Positions 8,959 through 17,201 of a stretch of 64,000 nt of DNA are shown piece by piece (positions within the stretch are counted from its first letter, which is position 1; every line of letters starts with the position of its first letter). The stretch spans positions 844,661 through 908,660 of the forward strand of contig CAWFDX010000001.1 of assembly GCA_963814645.1 (NCBI GenBank), read 5' to 3'. The stretch is from RYN-230 sp963814645 (lineage in GTDB: Bacteria; Actinomycetota; Actinomycetes; Streptosporangiales; Streptosporangiaceae). Below the pieces are notes generated by a model. The model made no database searches. It saw only the letters and a program-made list of their open reading frames with translations, and was not told the DNA's origin. The position numbers and the translations under genes are program-made.

Positions 8959-8986
8959 GTCTTGTCAGCGATAGCCGGGTTCTGCG

Positions 8987-8992
8987 TAAAGT
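8987..8992 (+). promoter_or_regulatory. -10 element of a leaderless promoter for the second cyclase
   Basis: TAAAGT ends six bases before GTG 8999, exactly as for the first cyclase. A TTGTCA at 8962-8967 may serve as -35 with a 19-base spacer. The element begins 29 bases after the stop of the MFS-cNBD gene, so copy 2 can be expressed separately. Confidence 0.6.
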
Positions 8993-8998
8993 TGCCTG

Positions 8999-11900
8999 GT
9001 GGAAACGTGCGCGCGGTGTGGTGCGCCGCTGGGGGTGGGCGACCGGTTCTGCGGGGATTGCGGCGCTCCCCTGCTGGCCTGCCCGGCCTGTGGGGAGTCG
9101 GCCACGCCAGGCAAGCGGTTCTGCCGGGGCTGCGGTGCGCAGTTGCCTGCCGCTGGGGCCGCCCCGCCGGATTCGCCGGACGCGGTGCGAATCACTCCGC
9201 CGCCTGCGGGTTCCACCGCGGCGGCGGCTACGCCGACCCGCGGGCCGGTGGCCGAGCGCCGGGTCTGCTCGGTGCTGTTCTGCGACGTGGTCGGATTTAC
9301 CCCGCTGTCCGAGGCGCGGGACCCAGAGGCTGTGCGCGAACTGCTGTCCCAGTACTTCGGGGTGGCCCGGACCGTGATCAGCCGGTACGGCGGGGTGGTC
9401 GAGAAGTTCATTGGCGACGCCGTGATGGCCGTATGGGGTACCCCGGTGGCGGCGGAGGGGGATCCGGAGCGGGCCGTGCGGGCCGGTCTCGACCTGGTCG
9501 CAGCGGTGGCAGAACTGGGTGCGGAGGCGGGCGTGCCCGGCCTGGCCGCCCGGGCCGGGGTGGTGACCGGCGAGGTCGCGGTAACCCTCGGGGCGGTCGG
9601 CGAGGGCATGGTGGCCGGCGACGCGGTGAACACCGCCGCCCGGGTGCAGTCGGTGGCTGAGCCCGGCTCAGTGCTGGCCGACGGGCCGACCCAGCGGCTG
9701 GCCGACAGCGCGATCGGGTTCGCTGAGGCCGGATCGCACCGGCTGAAAGGGAAGGCGGAGCCACAGCGGCTGTGGCGGGCCACCCGGGTGCTGTCCGGGG
9801 TAGGCGGCTCCCAGCGGATCGACGGGCTGGAGGGGCCGCTGGTCGGGCGGAATGCGGAGCTGCGCACGGTCAAGGAGCTGTTCCACGCGGCGGCGGAACG
9901 CCGGGTCCCGCGGCTGGTGCTGGTCTCCGGCCCCGCCGGGATCGGCAAGTCCCGGCTGGGCTGGGAGTTTGAGAAGTACGCCGACGGCCTGGCCGAGTCG
10001 GTGTGGTGGCACCGCGGCCGGTGCCTGTCCTACGGGGACGGGGTGGCATTCTGGGCGCTGGCCGAAATCGTCCGGCAGCGGCTGGGCATCGCGGAGGAGG
10101 ACCCGGTCGGCGCGGCGGCCGCCAAACTGTCCGAGGGAGTAGACCGGTTCGTCCCGGACTCGGCCGAACGGGAGTATGTCGCGGTACGGCTGGGCCGCCT
10201 GCTCGGCGTCCCCGCCGCCGGCGACAACGGCGGGCCGCTGGCCCGCGAAGAGCTGTTCGCGGGGTGGCGGCTGTTCTTCGAGCGGCTCGCTGCGCAGGCG
10301 CCGGTGGTGCTACTGGTCGAGGACGCCCAGTACGCGGACTCTGGCCTGCTCGACTTCCTGGACCATCTCGTCGACTGGGGCCGCGATCTGCCGGTCTATG
10401 TGCTCGTGCTGGCCCGTCCCGAACTCAGCCAGGCCCGGCTGGGGTTCGGCAGCGGGCGGAACCGGATCACGCTGACCCTGGACCCGCTCGACCCGGCATC
10501 CATGGATCAGCTCGTGGATGCGCTGGTGCCGGCCATGCCGCCGCGGGCGCGGTCCGCGGTTACCGGGCAGGCGCAGGGTGTGCCGTTGTTCGCCGTGGAG
10601 ACGGTCCGGGCGCTGATCGACCGGGACATCGTCCAGCCTTTCGAGGGGGCGTACCGGCTGGTCGGCGACGTCGGTGAACTGGCTGTGCCGGACAGCCTGC
10701 ACGCGCTGCTCGCGGCCCGGCTCGATGCCCTGGATCCGGACGTGCGGCGGCTGGTGACCTACGCCGCGGTCTTGGGCAGCACCTTCCCCTCGGACGCGCT
10801 GGTAGCCGTATCCGGCCGGGACCAAGCCGCTGTCCAGGCCGCCCTGGCTGAGCTGGTGCGCCGTGAGGTATTCAGCGTCTCCGCCGATCCGCTGTCACCC
10901 GAGCTGGGCAATTACCGGTTTGCCCAGGAGATGTTGCGCCAGGTCGCCTACGACACGCTGTCCCGCCGGGACCGCAAGACCCGCCACCTCCGGGTGGCCG
11001 CGCACCTGCGCGCCGCGTTCGCCGGCGATGGCGAAGAAGTCACCGAGGTCATCGCCCGGCACTACCTGGACGCGCTGAACGCCATGCCGGACGACCCGGA
11101 TACCGGCGAGATCCGCGGCGAGGCGATCACCGCGCTGATCCGGGCCGCGGAGCGCGCCGAGCGCACCGGCGCTCCCGACCTGGCCAGCTCCAGTTACGCC
11201 CGGGCCGCCGAACTAGCCTCGGCTCCGGCCGAGGGCGAGCCGAACGCCGGCGCCGGGCAGCCCGCCGTCGGTGAGCTCTGGGAACGTGCCGCGCTAGCCG
11301 CCGTCACCGCCGGTGACCCATCGGCCGCGGGTGACTACGCAGGCCGTGCCCGTGAGTACCACCTGCACCGTGACGAGGCCCGCCCGGCCGCCCGGGCCCA
11401 GGCCATCGCCGGCGCGGCGCTGCGCCTTCGCGGCCGCTTCGCCGAGGCGCATGAGCAGCTCGTCTCGGCCCTGGATGTGCTGCGCACCAACCCGGACACC
11501 GACACCGTGCGGGCCCTGCAGGAACTGGCTACCGCAGAAGTGTTCGCCGGCGCAGCCGATGCTGACCGGCTGTCTACCGAGGCGCTCGTGCTGGGCCAGG
11601 ACCTGGATGTCGGCCCCGGGCGGCTAAGCGGCCTGTTCGTGGTCCGTGCGATCTACCTTGGCACCGTGCAGCGCCGCCCAGAGGCCGCCGCCTACCTGCG
11701 CGAAGCCGCCCGGCTGGCCAACCAGGCGGGCGACGGCGTCGGCCTGGGCCGGGCGCTGGTGAACCTATCGGACATCGAGGCGGTCAGTAGTCCCCGGGCC
11801 GCCACGGAGACGGCCCGGGCCGCCGTCGGGCACCTCCGCCGGACCGGGGCCCGGGACTTCCTGGCGTTTGCGATCATGAATCTGGTCCAGTCCCAGCTGC

Positions 11901-12616
11901 TGCTCGGCGAGTGGGACGCCGCCACGGCAGAACTCACTGAGGCGATGGACTCCGACGGGCTGGCGGATCACGAAGAACTGGCCTGCTTCCAGGGCTGGCT
12001 CACGGCACTGCGCGGCGATGCGGTCACCGCCGAGGCCATGCTGGCCGGCCTGCCGCGCATGCGGGACACCGAAGATCCACAGGATCTGGCCACGGTCAGC
12101 CTGGTGGAGGCCCTCACCGCAGCCGCCCGCCGGGACCCAGCCAGCACGCTCCGCCACGGCCAGAGGAGTCTTGGTCATGCCGATGCCATCGGGATCAGCC
12201 ACGAGTGCGCCCGGTGGGCCTGGCCGCTGGCGGCCCGCGCCGCCCACGAGCTAGCTGACACCGCCGCCATCGGCGAGCTGCTCAGCCTGCTCGACAACAG
12301 CCAGCCCGGGCACGTCGTCCCGATGCTCCGAGCCGAGCGCGCCCTGGTCCGGGCCCGGCTGGCCGCACAGGAGGATGGCCCGGCCGGCGTGCCCAGCTTC
12401 GCCGAGGCTGTTCGCCGGCTGCGCGAAGCGAGTACCCCTTACCACCTGGCCCATGGCCTGCTCGACCAGGCCCAGCACCTGATCCGGCAGGGCGACCCGG
12501 AAGCCGCCGCAACCGCGGTCGAGGAGGCCCGCAGCACCGCCACCCGGCTGCGCTGCCAGCCGCTGCTCGACCGGGTTGCCGAGATAACGGCCGCGGAGCC
12601 GCGGATACCCGCCTGA
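8999..12616 (+). CDS. Zinc-ribbon class III nucleotidyl cyclase fused to STAND ATPase and TPR region (copy 2)
   Basis: A 1205-residue paralog of the gene at 3685 with the same order of parts. Zinc-ribbon Cys pairs are at 4/7, 18/21, 28/31 and 42/45. The cyclase has Asp96, Lys136, Asp140, Asn211 and Arg215, with Met204 where canonical adenylyl cyclases have the second base-selecting Asp. Walker A is GPAGIGKS and Walker B LLVEDAQYAD. The cyclase and ATPase parts share long identical runs with copy 1, whereas the TPR end has diverged more, as expected if the tails sense different inputs. The GTG start and the promoter just before it are conserved between copies, so the duplication included the promoter. 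It faces the cNMP-binding gene at 12649. Confidence 0.9.
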   Translation: METCARCGAPLGVGDRFCGDCGAPLLACPACGESATPGKRFCRGCGAQLPAAGAAPPDSPDAVRITPPPAGSTAAAATPTRGPVAERRVCSVLFCDVVGFTPLSEARDPEAVRELLSQYFGVARTVISRYGGVVEKFIGDAVMAVWGTPVAAEGDPERAVRAGLDLVAAVAELGAEAGVPGLAARAGVVTGEVAVTLGAVGEGMVAGDAVNTAARVQSVAEPGSVLADGPTQRLADSAIGFAEAGSHRLKGKAEPQRLWRATRVLSGVGGSQRIDGLEGPLVGRNAELRTVKELFHAAAERRVPRLVLVSGPAGIGKSRLGWEFEKYADGLAESVWWHRGRCLSYGDGVAFWALAEIVRQRLGIAEEDPVGAAAAKLSEGVDRFVPDSAEREYVAVRLGRLLGVPAAGDNGGPLAREELFAGWRLFFERLAAQAPVVLLVEDAQYADSGLLDFLDHLVDWGRDLPVYVLVLARPELSQARLGFGSGRNRITLTLDPLDPASMDQLVDALVPAMPPRARSAVTGQAQGVPLFAVETVRALIDRDIVQPFEGAYRLVGDVGELAVPDSLHALLAARLDALDPDVRRLVTYAAVLGSTFPSDALVAVSGRDQAAVQAALAELVRREVFSVSADPLSPELGNYRFAQEMLRQVAYDTLSRRDRKTRHLRVAAHLRAAFAGDGEEVTEVIARHYLDALNAMPDDPDTGEIRGEAITALIRAAERAERTGAPDLASSSYARAAELASAPAEGEPNAGAGQPAVGELWERAALAAVTAGDPSAAGDYAGRAREYHLHRDEARPAARAQAIAGAALRLRGRFAEAHEQLVSALDVLRTNPDTDTVRALQELATAEVFAGAADADRLSTEALVLGQDLDVGPGRLSGLFVVRAIYLGTVQRRPEAAAYLREAARLANQAGDGVGLGRALVNLSDIEAVSSPRAATETARAAVGHLRRTGARDFLAFAIMNLVQSQLLLGEWDAATAELTEAMDSDGLADHEELACFQGWLTALRGDAVTAEAMLAGLPRMRDTEDPQDLATVSLVEALTAAARRDPASTLRHGQRSLGHADAIGISHECARWAWPLAARAAHELADTAAIGELLSLLDNSQPGHVVPMLRAERALVRARLAAQEDGPAGVPSFAEAVRRLREASTPYHLAHGLLDQAQHLIRQGDPEAAATAVEEARSTATRLRCQPLLDRVAEITAAEPRIPA

Positions 12617-12648
12617 GGGTACTGGCGTTCAGCATGATGGGTGTGGGG

Positions 12649-13059
12649 TTAGCGGGCCTCGGCCTCGCGGACCCGCTGCACCATCATCTCGAGCAGGACC
12701 CAGGCGGTCTCCGGATGCTGCAGCGCGAACGGGCGGAACACCCACGCGGTGAACAGCAGGCAGCGCAGCTCGGTCTCGGCAGTGATCGTCGCCGAGCGGT
12801 ATGAGTGGTCGATCAGCGCCATCTCGCCGAAGTAGTCACCGGGGCCGAGGGTGCGGGCGGGCCGTCCGTGCACGCTGACCGAGGCCTGGCCGGACACGAT
12901 CACCCCGAACGTCGTCGCTCCGCCTTCCGCTTCGGCGGTCAGCACCGCCCCGGCCGGGAACGTCCGGTCGTGCGCGTTGCGCGCCAGATCGGCCAGTTCC
13001 TTCTTGGACAGCATGGAGAACAGCGGAACCTTGGCGAGAACCTCTTCGGGCGTCGACAT
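12649..13059 (-). CDS. Stand-alone cyclic-nucleotide-binding protein
   Basis: A 136-residue protein made of a single cNMP-binding beta-roll with no effector domain. The phosphate-binding cassette is YFGEMALIDHSYRSATI with Glu79 and Arg88 intact, so it should bind a cyclic nucleotide. It could be a buffer, a subunit that regulates a partner, or an adaptor. It converges on the second cyclase, with 32 bases between the stops. It is followed on the opposite side by the glucose-6-phosphate dehydrogenase gene on the same strand. Expression is leaderless. Confidence 0.85.
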   Translation of the reverse strand: MSTPEEVLAKVPLFSMLSKKELADLARNAHDRTFPAGAVLTAEAEGGATTFGVIVSGQASVSVHGRPARTLGPGDYFGEMALIDHSYRSATITAETELRCLLFTAWVFRPFALQHPETAWVLLEMMVQRVREAEAR

Positions 13060-13066
13060 GGCCCTG

Positions 13067-13072
13067 ATGTTA
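13067..13072 (-). promoter_or_regulatory. -10 element of a leaderless promoter for the cNMP-binding protein
   Basis: On the minus strand TAACAT ends seven bases before the ATG at 13059, and there is no ribosome binding site, consistent with leaderless initiation. Confidence 0.55.
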
Positions 13073-13098
13073 GCCCGAATTTGCTGCGGATAACCTGT

Positions 13099-14565
13099 TC
13101 AGGACCGTCCCGGCGAGGGTGTGCCGTCCAGCCGCCAGCGGTGCGGTGCGGCCAGCCGGCGCAGCTCGTTCTCCGGGCCCCAGGAGCCGCGCGGGTATGG
13201 GACTGCCTTGGGCGGGTGCTGCTGCAGCGGCGCGGACACCTCCCACAGCCGCTCGATCCCGTACGCGTCGGTGAACAGGGCCTGATTGCCCAGCATGGCG
13301 GCGAGGATGAGCCGCTCGTAGCCCTCCAGGCTGTCGGACTCGCGGAACGAGTCCTGATAGCGGAAGACCATCCGCGCCGCGCCCAGGCGCACCTCGGCGC
13401 CCGGTTCCTTGGCCAGGAAGTCGATCGTGACCGAGCCTGGGTCGGCGAAGTCGATGACGATCTCGTTGTCCTGGCCGGCTGGCGCATCCTGGTGGTCCAC
13501 CCGGAACATGCGCAGCGGCGGCGCGTGGAAGCCGAGCGTTATCACCTGGCGGCTGGCGGCCATGCTCTTCCCCGAGCGGAGCAGGAACGGCACCCCCTTC
13601 CACCGCCAGTTGTCGATCTCGACCCGGACCGCGGCCAGCGTCTCGGTGTCCGAGCCCGGCGCCACCCCGGATTCGTTGCGGTAGCCCTCGTACTGGCCGC
13701 GCACCACATGCTGCAGGCTGAGCGGCCGCAGCGAGTCGTACACCTTGTCCTGCTCGGCCCGCAGGTGCCGGGCGTCCAGCGACGGCGGCGGCTCCATGGC
13801 CACGAAGCCGAGCACCCGGAACAGGTGAGTCACGATCATGTCGGAGTAGGCGCCGGTCCGGTCGTAGAAGCCGCCGCGCCCTTCGATGGACAGCGACTCG
13901 GGCACGTCGATCTGCACATAGCTGATGTGCTGGCGGTTCCACACCGGCTCGAAGAGCCCGTTGGCGAACCGGAAGGCCAGGATGTTGTCGATCGACTCCT
14001 TGCCCAGGAAGTGATCGATCCGGAAGATCTGCGACTCATCGAAGACCTGGTGCACTACGTGGTTGAGCTCCTTGGCCGAGGCCAGATCGGTGCCGAACGG
14101 CTTCTCAATGATGATCCGGCTGCGGCTCTCAGCCAGCCCGGTGCGGCCCAGCAAGGCCACCGTGGGCTCGAACGACACCGGCGGGATGGCCAGATGGAAC
14201 AGCCGCCGCGCGCGGCCGCCCAGGTCCGCCTCGGCCTGCCGTACGGCCGCCTCCAGCGGGCCGGAGCCGTCCGGCTCGTCCGGCTGTGATGTGCCGAACG
14301 ACAGCGCCTGGGCGAACGCGGTCCACGCATCGCCCTCCGGTTTGCTCCGGCCGAACGCGGCCACCGCCTGCCGGGCCTGCTCGCGGAACTCATCATCGGT
14401 GATCGGCCGTCGCGCAGTGCCGACGATTCGGTACCGCTCCGGCATCAGGCCCACCTGGGCCAGGTGGAACAGGCCGGGCAGAAGTTTCCGTTTGGCCAGG
14501 TCGCCGGTGGCGCCGAACATCACGATGACATGGTCGTCTGGGCGCCGGCCGGTGGCCCGGGCCAT
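13099..14565 (-). CDS. zwf: Glucose-6-phosphate 1-dehydrogenase
   Basis: Oxidises glucose 6-phosphate to 6-phosphogluconolactone with NADP, first step of the oxidative pentose phosphate pathway. The 488-residue product has the Rossmann motif GATGDLAKRKLLPGLF near the N-terminus and the substrate-binding RIDHFLGKES motif in the middle, and is full length for the family. I chose the ATG at 14565, just before the conserved core; the open frame extends about 70 codons upstream without family features. The usual actinobacterial partner opcA is not beside it, and it lies alone next to a cNMP-binding protein, so it may be a second, specialised copy. The symbol is by family similarity only. Confidence 0.9.
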   Translation of the reverse strand: MARATGRRPDDHVIVMFGATGDLAKRKLLPGLFHLAQVGLMPERYRIVGTARRPITDDEFREQARQAVAAFGRSKPEGDAWTAFAQALSFGTSQPDEPDGSGPLEAAVRQAEADLGGRARRLFHLAIPPVSFEPTVALLGRTGLAESRSRIIIEKPFGTDLASAKELNHVVHQVFDESQIFRIDHFLGKESIDNILAFRFANGLFEPVWNRQHISYVQIDVPESLSIEGRGGFYDRTGAYSDMIVTHLFRVLGFVAMEPPPSLDARHLRAEQDKVYDSLRPLSLQHVVRGQYEGYRNESGVAPGSDTETLAAVRVEIDNWRWKGVPFLLRSGKSMAASRQVITLGFHAPPLRMFRVDHQDAPAGQDNEIVIDFADPGSVTIDFLAKEPGAEVRLGAARMVFRYQDSFRESDSLEGYERLILAAMLGNQALFTDAYGIERLWEVSAPLQQHPPKAVPYPRGSWGPENELRRLAAPHRWRLDGTPSPGRS

Positions 14566-14890
14566 AGATTCGCGGGTCCCAGGTTGGCGGGGCCCAGATT
14601 GATGGGACGCGGTGCTCCGGGGTGCTGGTGAGGTCACGGCGGCTTTGTTCCCGGTATACGCCGTCCGACACCAGCCAGTCGCTGCGTCCGGATCCAGTCT
14701 GGGGTGCTGGCCGGTAAGCACGGTATGCGCGCCGTGATGCTGCGGCGCCAGCGCCGGGAAGGCGGACAGCACGGTGGCGCCCCAGGTGCCCGTTGATCCG
14801 GATCAGCTACGGGGCTGGTGCCGGGTCCATGGCGCCATGATCACGGGCGGGCAGGTGACCCCGCATCACCGGGATCCGGTGGCCGCTGGG

Positions 14891-16987
14891 CTAGCGGGTA
14901 CGGTTGGCGGCCAGCAGCCGCAGTTCCCGGGCGTGCTGCACGGCCGAGGACCGGTCACGAACCTGGAGCTTCGCGTAGATGCTGCGCAGGTGCGTGCTGA
15001 CGGTGTTCAGCGAGACAGACAGTTCGCCGGCGATCTCGGGCCGGGACAGGTTGGTCGGCAGATATCGCAGCACCCTGAGCTCGCCCGGGCTGAGCTCCGC
15101 CGCCGGCAACGAGGACTGCTCCGCGGCCGCCGGGGATGAGCCGTGCAGGACGTCGAGGATGTCGGCGAGCAGCGCGGCGTGCGCGGTCTGGTGCCGGGGC
15201 AGCGCCTCGAGCAGCTCTGCTGAGCTGGTCATGGCGAACGGCAGGATCAGCCGGTCAGGCTCCGCCAGGGCGAGTGCCCGTTCCGCCGCCTGGTTCGCCG
15301 CGCCCTGGTCACCGAGCTCACGATGAGCGAGCCCGGCCAGCAGGTGCGCCTCCATGACCGTGACGGACCCGAGGACCGGGGCCGTGCCATCCAGAACATC
15401 GGCCACCGCGGCCAGCGCCGCAGCGGGGTTGCCTTCCGCCAGGCAGATCACCGCGAGGACGATACGGAACTCGCCAGAGCTGGCCCGCTCGTCATCCAGC
15501 GCCGCGAGCAAGGCGCGGGCCTCGCCGGTCATCCCGAGGCGGGCCTGGGTGGCCAGCAGCCAGCGGGTGGTCCGGGTCGCCAGCGCCTGCGAGTCCGCTA
15601 GCTGCGATCCCAGGTCTTCGGCCGCGCCGAACTCCTCGAGCGCTTCATGCTGGCCGTCGCGGCCAGCGTGCAGTATCCCAGCCGTCTGGTGCAGCAAGAG
15701 CGTGATATCCGGCCCGCTGTCTGTTTGCAGGGCCTGCCTGGTCCGCTGCAGCCATCGCTCGCCTTCTTCGAACTCGCCTGTCCAGGCTAGCGTGCCGGCG
15801 AGCATTATCAGCGCGGGTGCGATCACCGGCTCCACGCCCCAGCCGTGCCGCTCTCCGAGGGCGATCGCGTCGCGGCAGCGCCGCTCGGTCGTGGCGAACG
15901 AGTGGAGGACCAGCGATGCGAACCCGAGCTGCGCCAGACAGCCGACTTCCAGGTAGGGGCGGCCGATCTCCCGGGCCAGGTCGGCGCCCTCCTGGAGGTG
16001 GCGTTCGGCGTCCGGCGCGGCTAGCGTCCCGAGCGTCCATGCCTCGGCGGTCCCCAGATTCATGAGCGCCATCGCGCGCAAGTCGCTGCCGAGCGCGATG
16101 TCCTCGGACTGCCCGGTTACCGGGGCGGCCAGGAACTGGGCCTGCTCGATAACGCCGGCCAGGTGACCGCCCCGCCTGGCCAGCGACAGCTGCAACGACG
16201 CGATCGCCACCTGGAGGCGGTGCTGCCGGTCCAGCATTTCGGCCAGCAGGTACTCGGCGACCGTGCGGTCGCTGCCGGAAAACTCGGCGACGAACCGCTC
16301 CGGGTCGGGGTGGCCGGCCAGCGAGAGAACCGCGAGCCGCAGGCCCGCGGCCCATCCCTCGGTCCGCTGGTGCAGCTGCGCCGCCCCGGCCGCGGACAGC
16401 GCGATGCCCGAGGCTTCGAGCAGCTCGCGGGTTTCGCGCTCGGAAAAGCGCAGGTCCGCCGCGCGGATCTCGGCGAGCTCGCCGGCCAGGCGCAGCTGGT
16501 GCAGCCGCAGCCGCACATCGTGCCGCGTGGTCAGGATCGCCTGCACGCTCGGGGGAAGGCTGGTCAGCAGCCTGGTGAGCTGCGTGGGGTCCTCTGGCGA
16601 GTGCAGCTCGTGGAGATCATCAATAACCAGCGTGACGCCGCCATGAGCGTCGGCCAGCTCCGATAGCACCCGGTCGACCATCGCGGGCTCGTTGAAGCCG
16701 GGTGTCGCTGCGGGCAGTTCCGCGCCGCTGTCTGCACCGGTAGCGTGACGGACCGCGTCGAGCAGGGCCAGCCAGAACTGCTGGGCGTCGTGCTGGTCGC
16801 GTTGCACCTGCACGAGCGCGAGCCGGTGCGGCCGGCCCGCCCGGCCGGCCCAGGCGCGCAGCAGTGACGTCTTCCCGCTTCCGGCCGGGGCCGAGATGAT
16901 CGTCACCTTGCTCGCCGCCGCGCGATCCAGAGCGGCGAGAAGATCACCTCGGTCGATCAGCCGGAGAGTTGCTGAAGCGGCCGTCAC
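14891..16987 (-). CDS. MalT-like LuxR family regulator (ATPase + TPR + HTH)
   Basis: A 698-residue regulator. It starts with a P-loop ATPase (Walker A APAGSGKT, residues 33-40; Walker B 'VTLVIDDLHEL'), continues with a helical sensing region, and ends with a LuxR helix-turn-helix: LSPGELRVLRYLPTNLSRPEIA and SLNTVSTHLRSIYAKLQVRDR. Such proteins turn on genes when an inducer binds. I prefer GTG 16987, which has AAGGCAGG just upstream, over the more distal GTG at 17044. The divergent neighbour is an MFS pump; a 50-base element in the intergenic space recurs before the esterase gene, so those two genes are likely targets. Confidence 0.85.
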   Translation of the reverse strand: MTAASATLRLIDRGDLLAALDRAAASKVTIISAPAGSGKTSLLRAWAGRAGRPHRLALVQVQRDQHDAQQFWLALLDAVRHATGADSGAELPAATPGFNEPAMVDRVLSELADAHGGVTLVIDDLHELHSPEDPTQLTRLLTSLPPSVQAILTTRHDVRLRLHQLRLAGELAEIRAADLRFSERETRELLEASGIALSAAGAAQLHQRTEGWAAGLRLAVLSLAGHPDPERFVAEFSGSDRTVAEYLLAEMLDRQHRLQVAIASLQLSLARRGGHLAGVIEQAQFLAAPVTGQSEDIALGSDLRAMALMNLGTAEAWTLGTLAAPDAERHLQEGADLAREIGRPYLEVGCLAQLGFASLVLHSFATTERRCRDAIALGERHGWGVEPVIAPALIMLAGTLAWTGEFEEGERWLQRTRQALQTDSGPDITLLLHQTAGILHAGRDGQHEALEEFGAAEDLGSQLADSQALATRTTRWLLATQARLGMTGEARALLAALDDERASSGEFRIVLAVICLAEGNPAAALAAVADVLDGTAPVLGSVTVMEAHLLAGLAHRELGDQGAANQAAERALALAEPDRLILPFAMTSSAELLEALPRHQTAHAALLADILDVLHGSSPAAAEQSSLPAAELSPGELRVLRYLPTNLSRPEIAGELSVSLNTVSTHLRSIYAKLQVRDRSSAVQHARELRLLAANRTR

Positions 16988-17090
16988 GGACCTGCCTTGA
17001 TATGTACGCCGGACACCCTCGCGCCGGTCACGCAGTCCTGGCACCTTCCTGTCTCGCTATCAGGCCAGCGCACCCACTGTCAACGGCGGC

Positions 17091-17140
17091 GAATCACCTG
17101 AACCCGGTGACGACCTCTCACGTGGCTGGCGGCAAGCCTG
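17091..17140 (+). promoter_or_regulatory. 50-base repeated element, copy A
   Basis: This element lies between the LuxR regulator and the MFS gene and recurs at 18616-18665. Shared blocks are GAATCACC, GGTGACG, CTCAC and CTGGCGGCAAGCCTG. Each copy contains the inverted half-sites TCACC and GGTGA separated by seven bases, which looks like a regulator binding site. Confidence 0.6.
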
Positions 17141-17201
17141 GGCCCATCGCGAGAGCTCGCACGGCCGCCAGGACGTGCTCCGAGATCCTGGGGAGGTACC
17201 A

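Noticed and set aside
2524..13059. A Pycsar or CBASS anti-phage system
   Set aside because: Pycsar also pairs cyclases with cNMP receptors, but here there is no TIR or typical small transmembrane effector, and the receptors are a transporter and a regulator.
12805..14289. A long plus-strand frame opposite glucose-6-phosphate dehydrogenase
   Set aside because: The minus strand carries the complete enzyme with its motifs; the plus frame has no family features.
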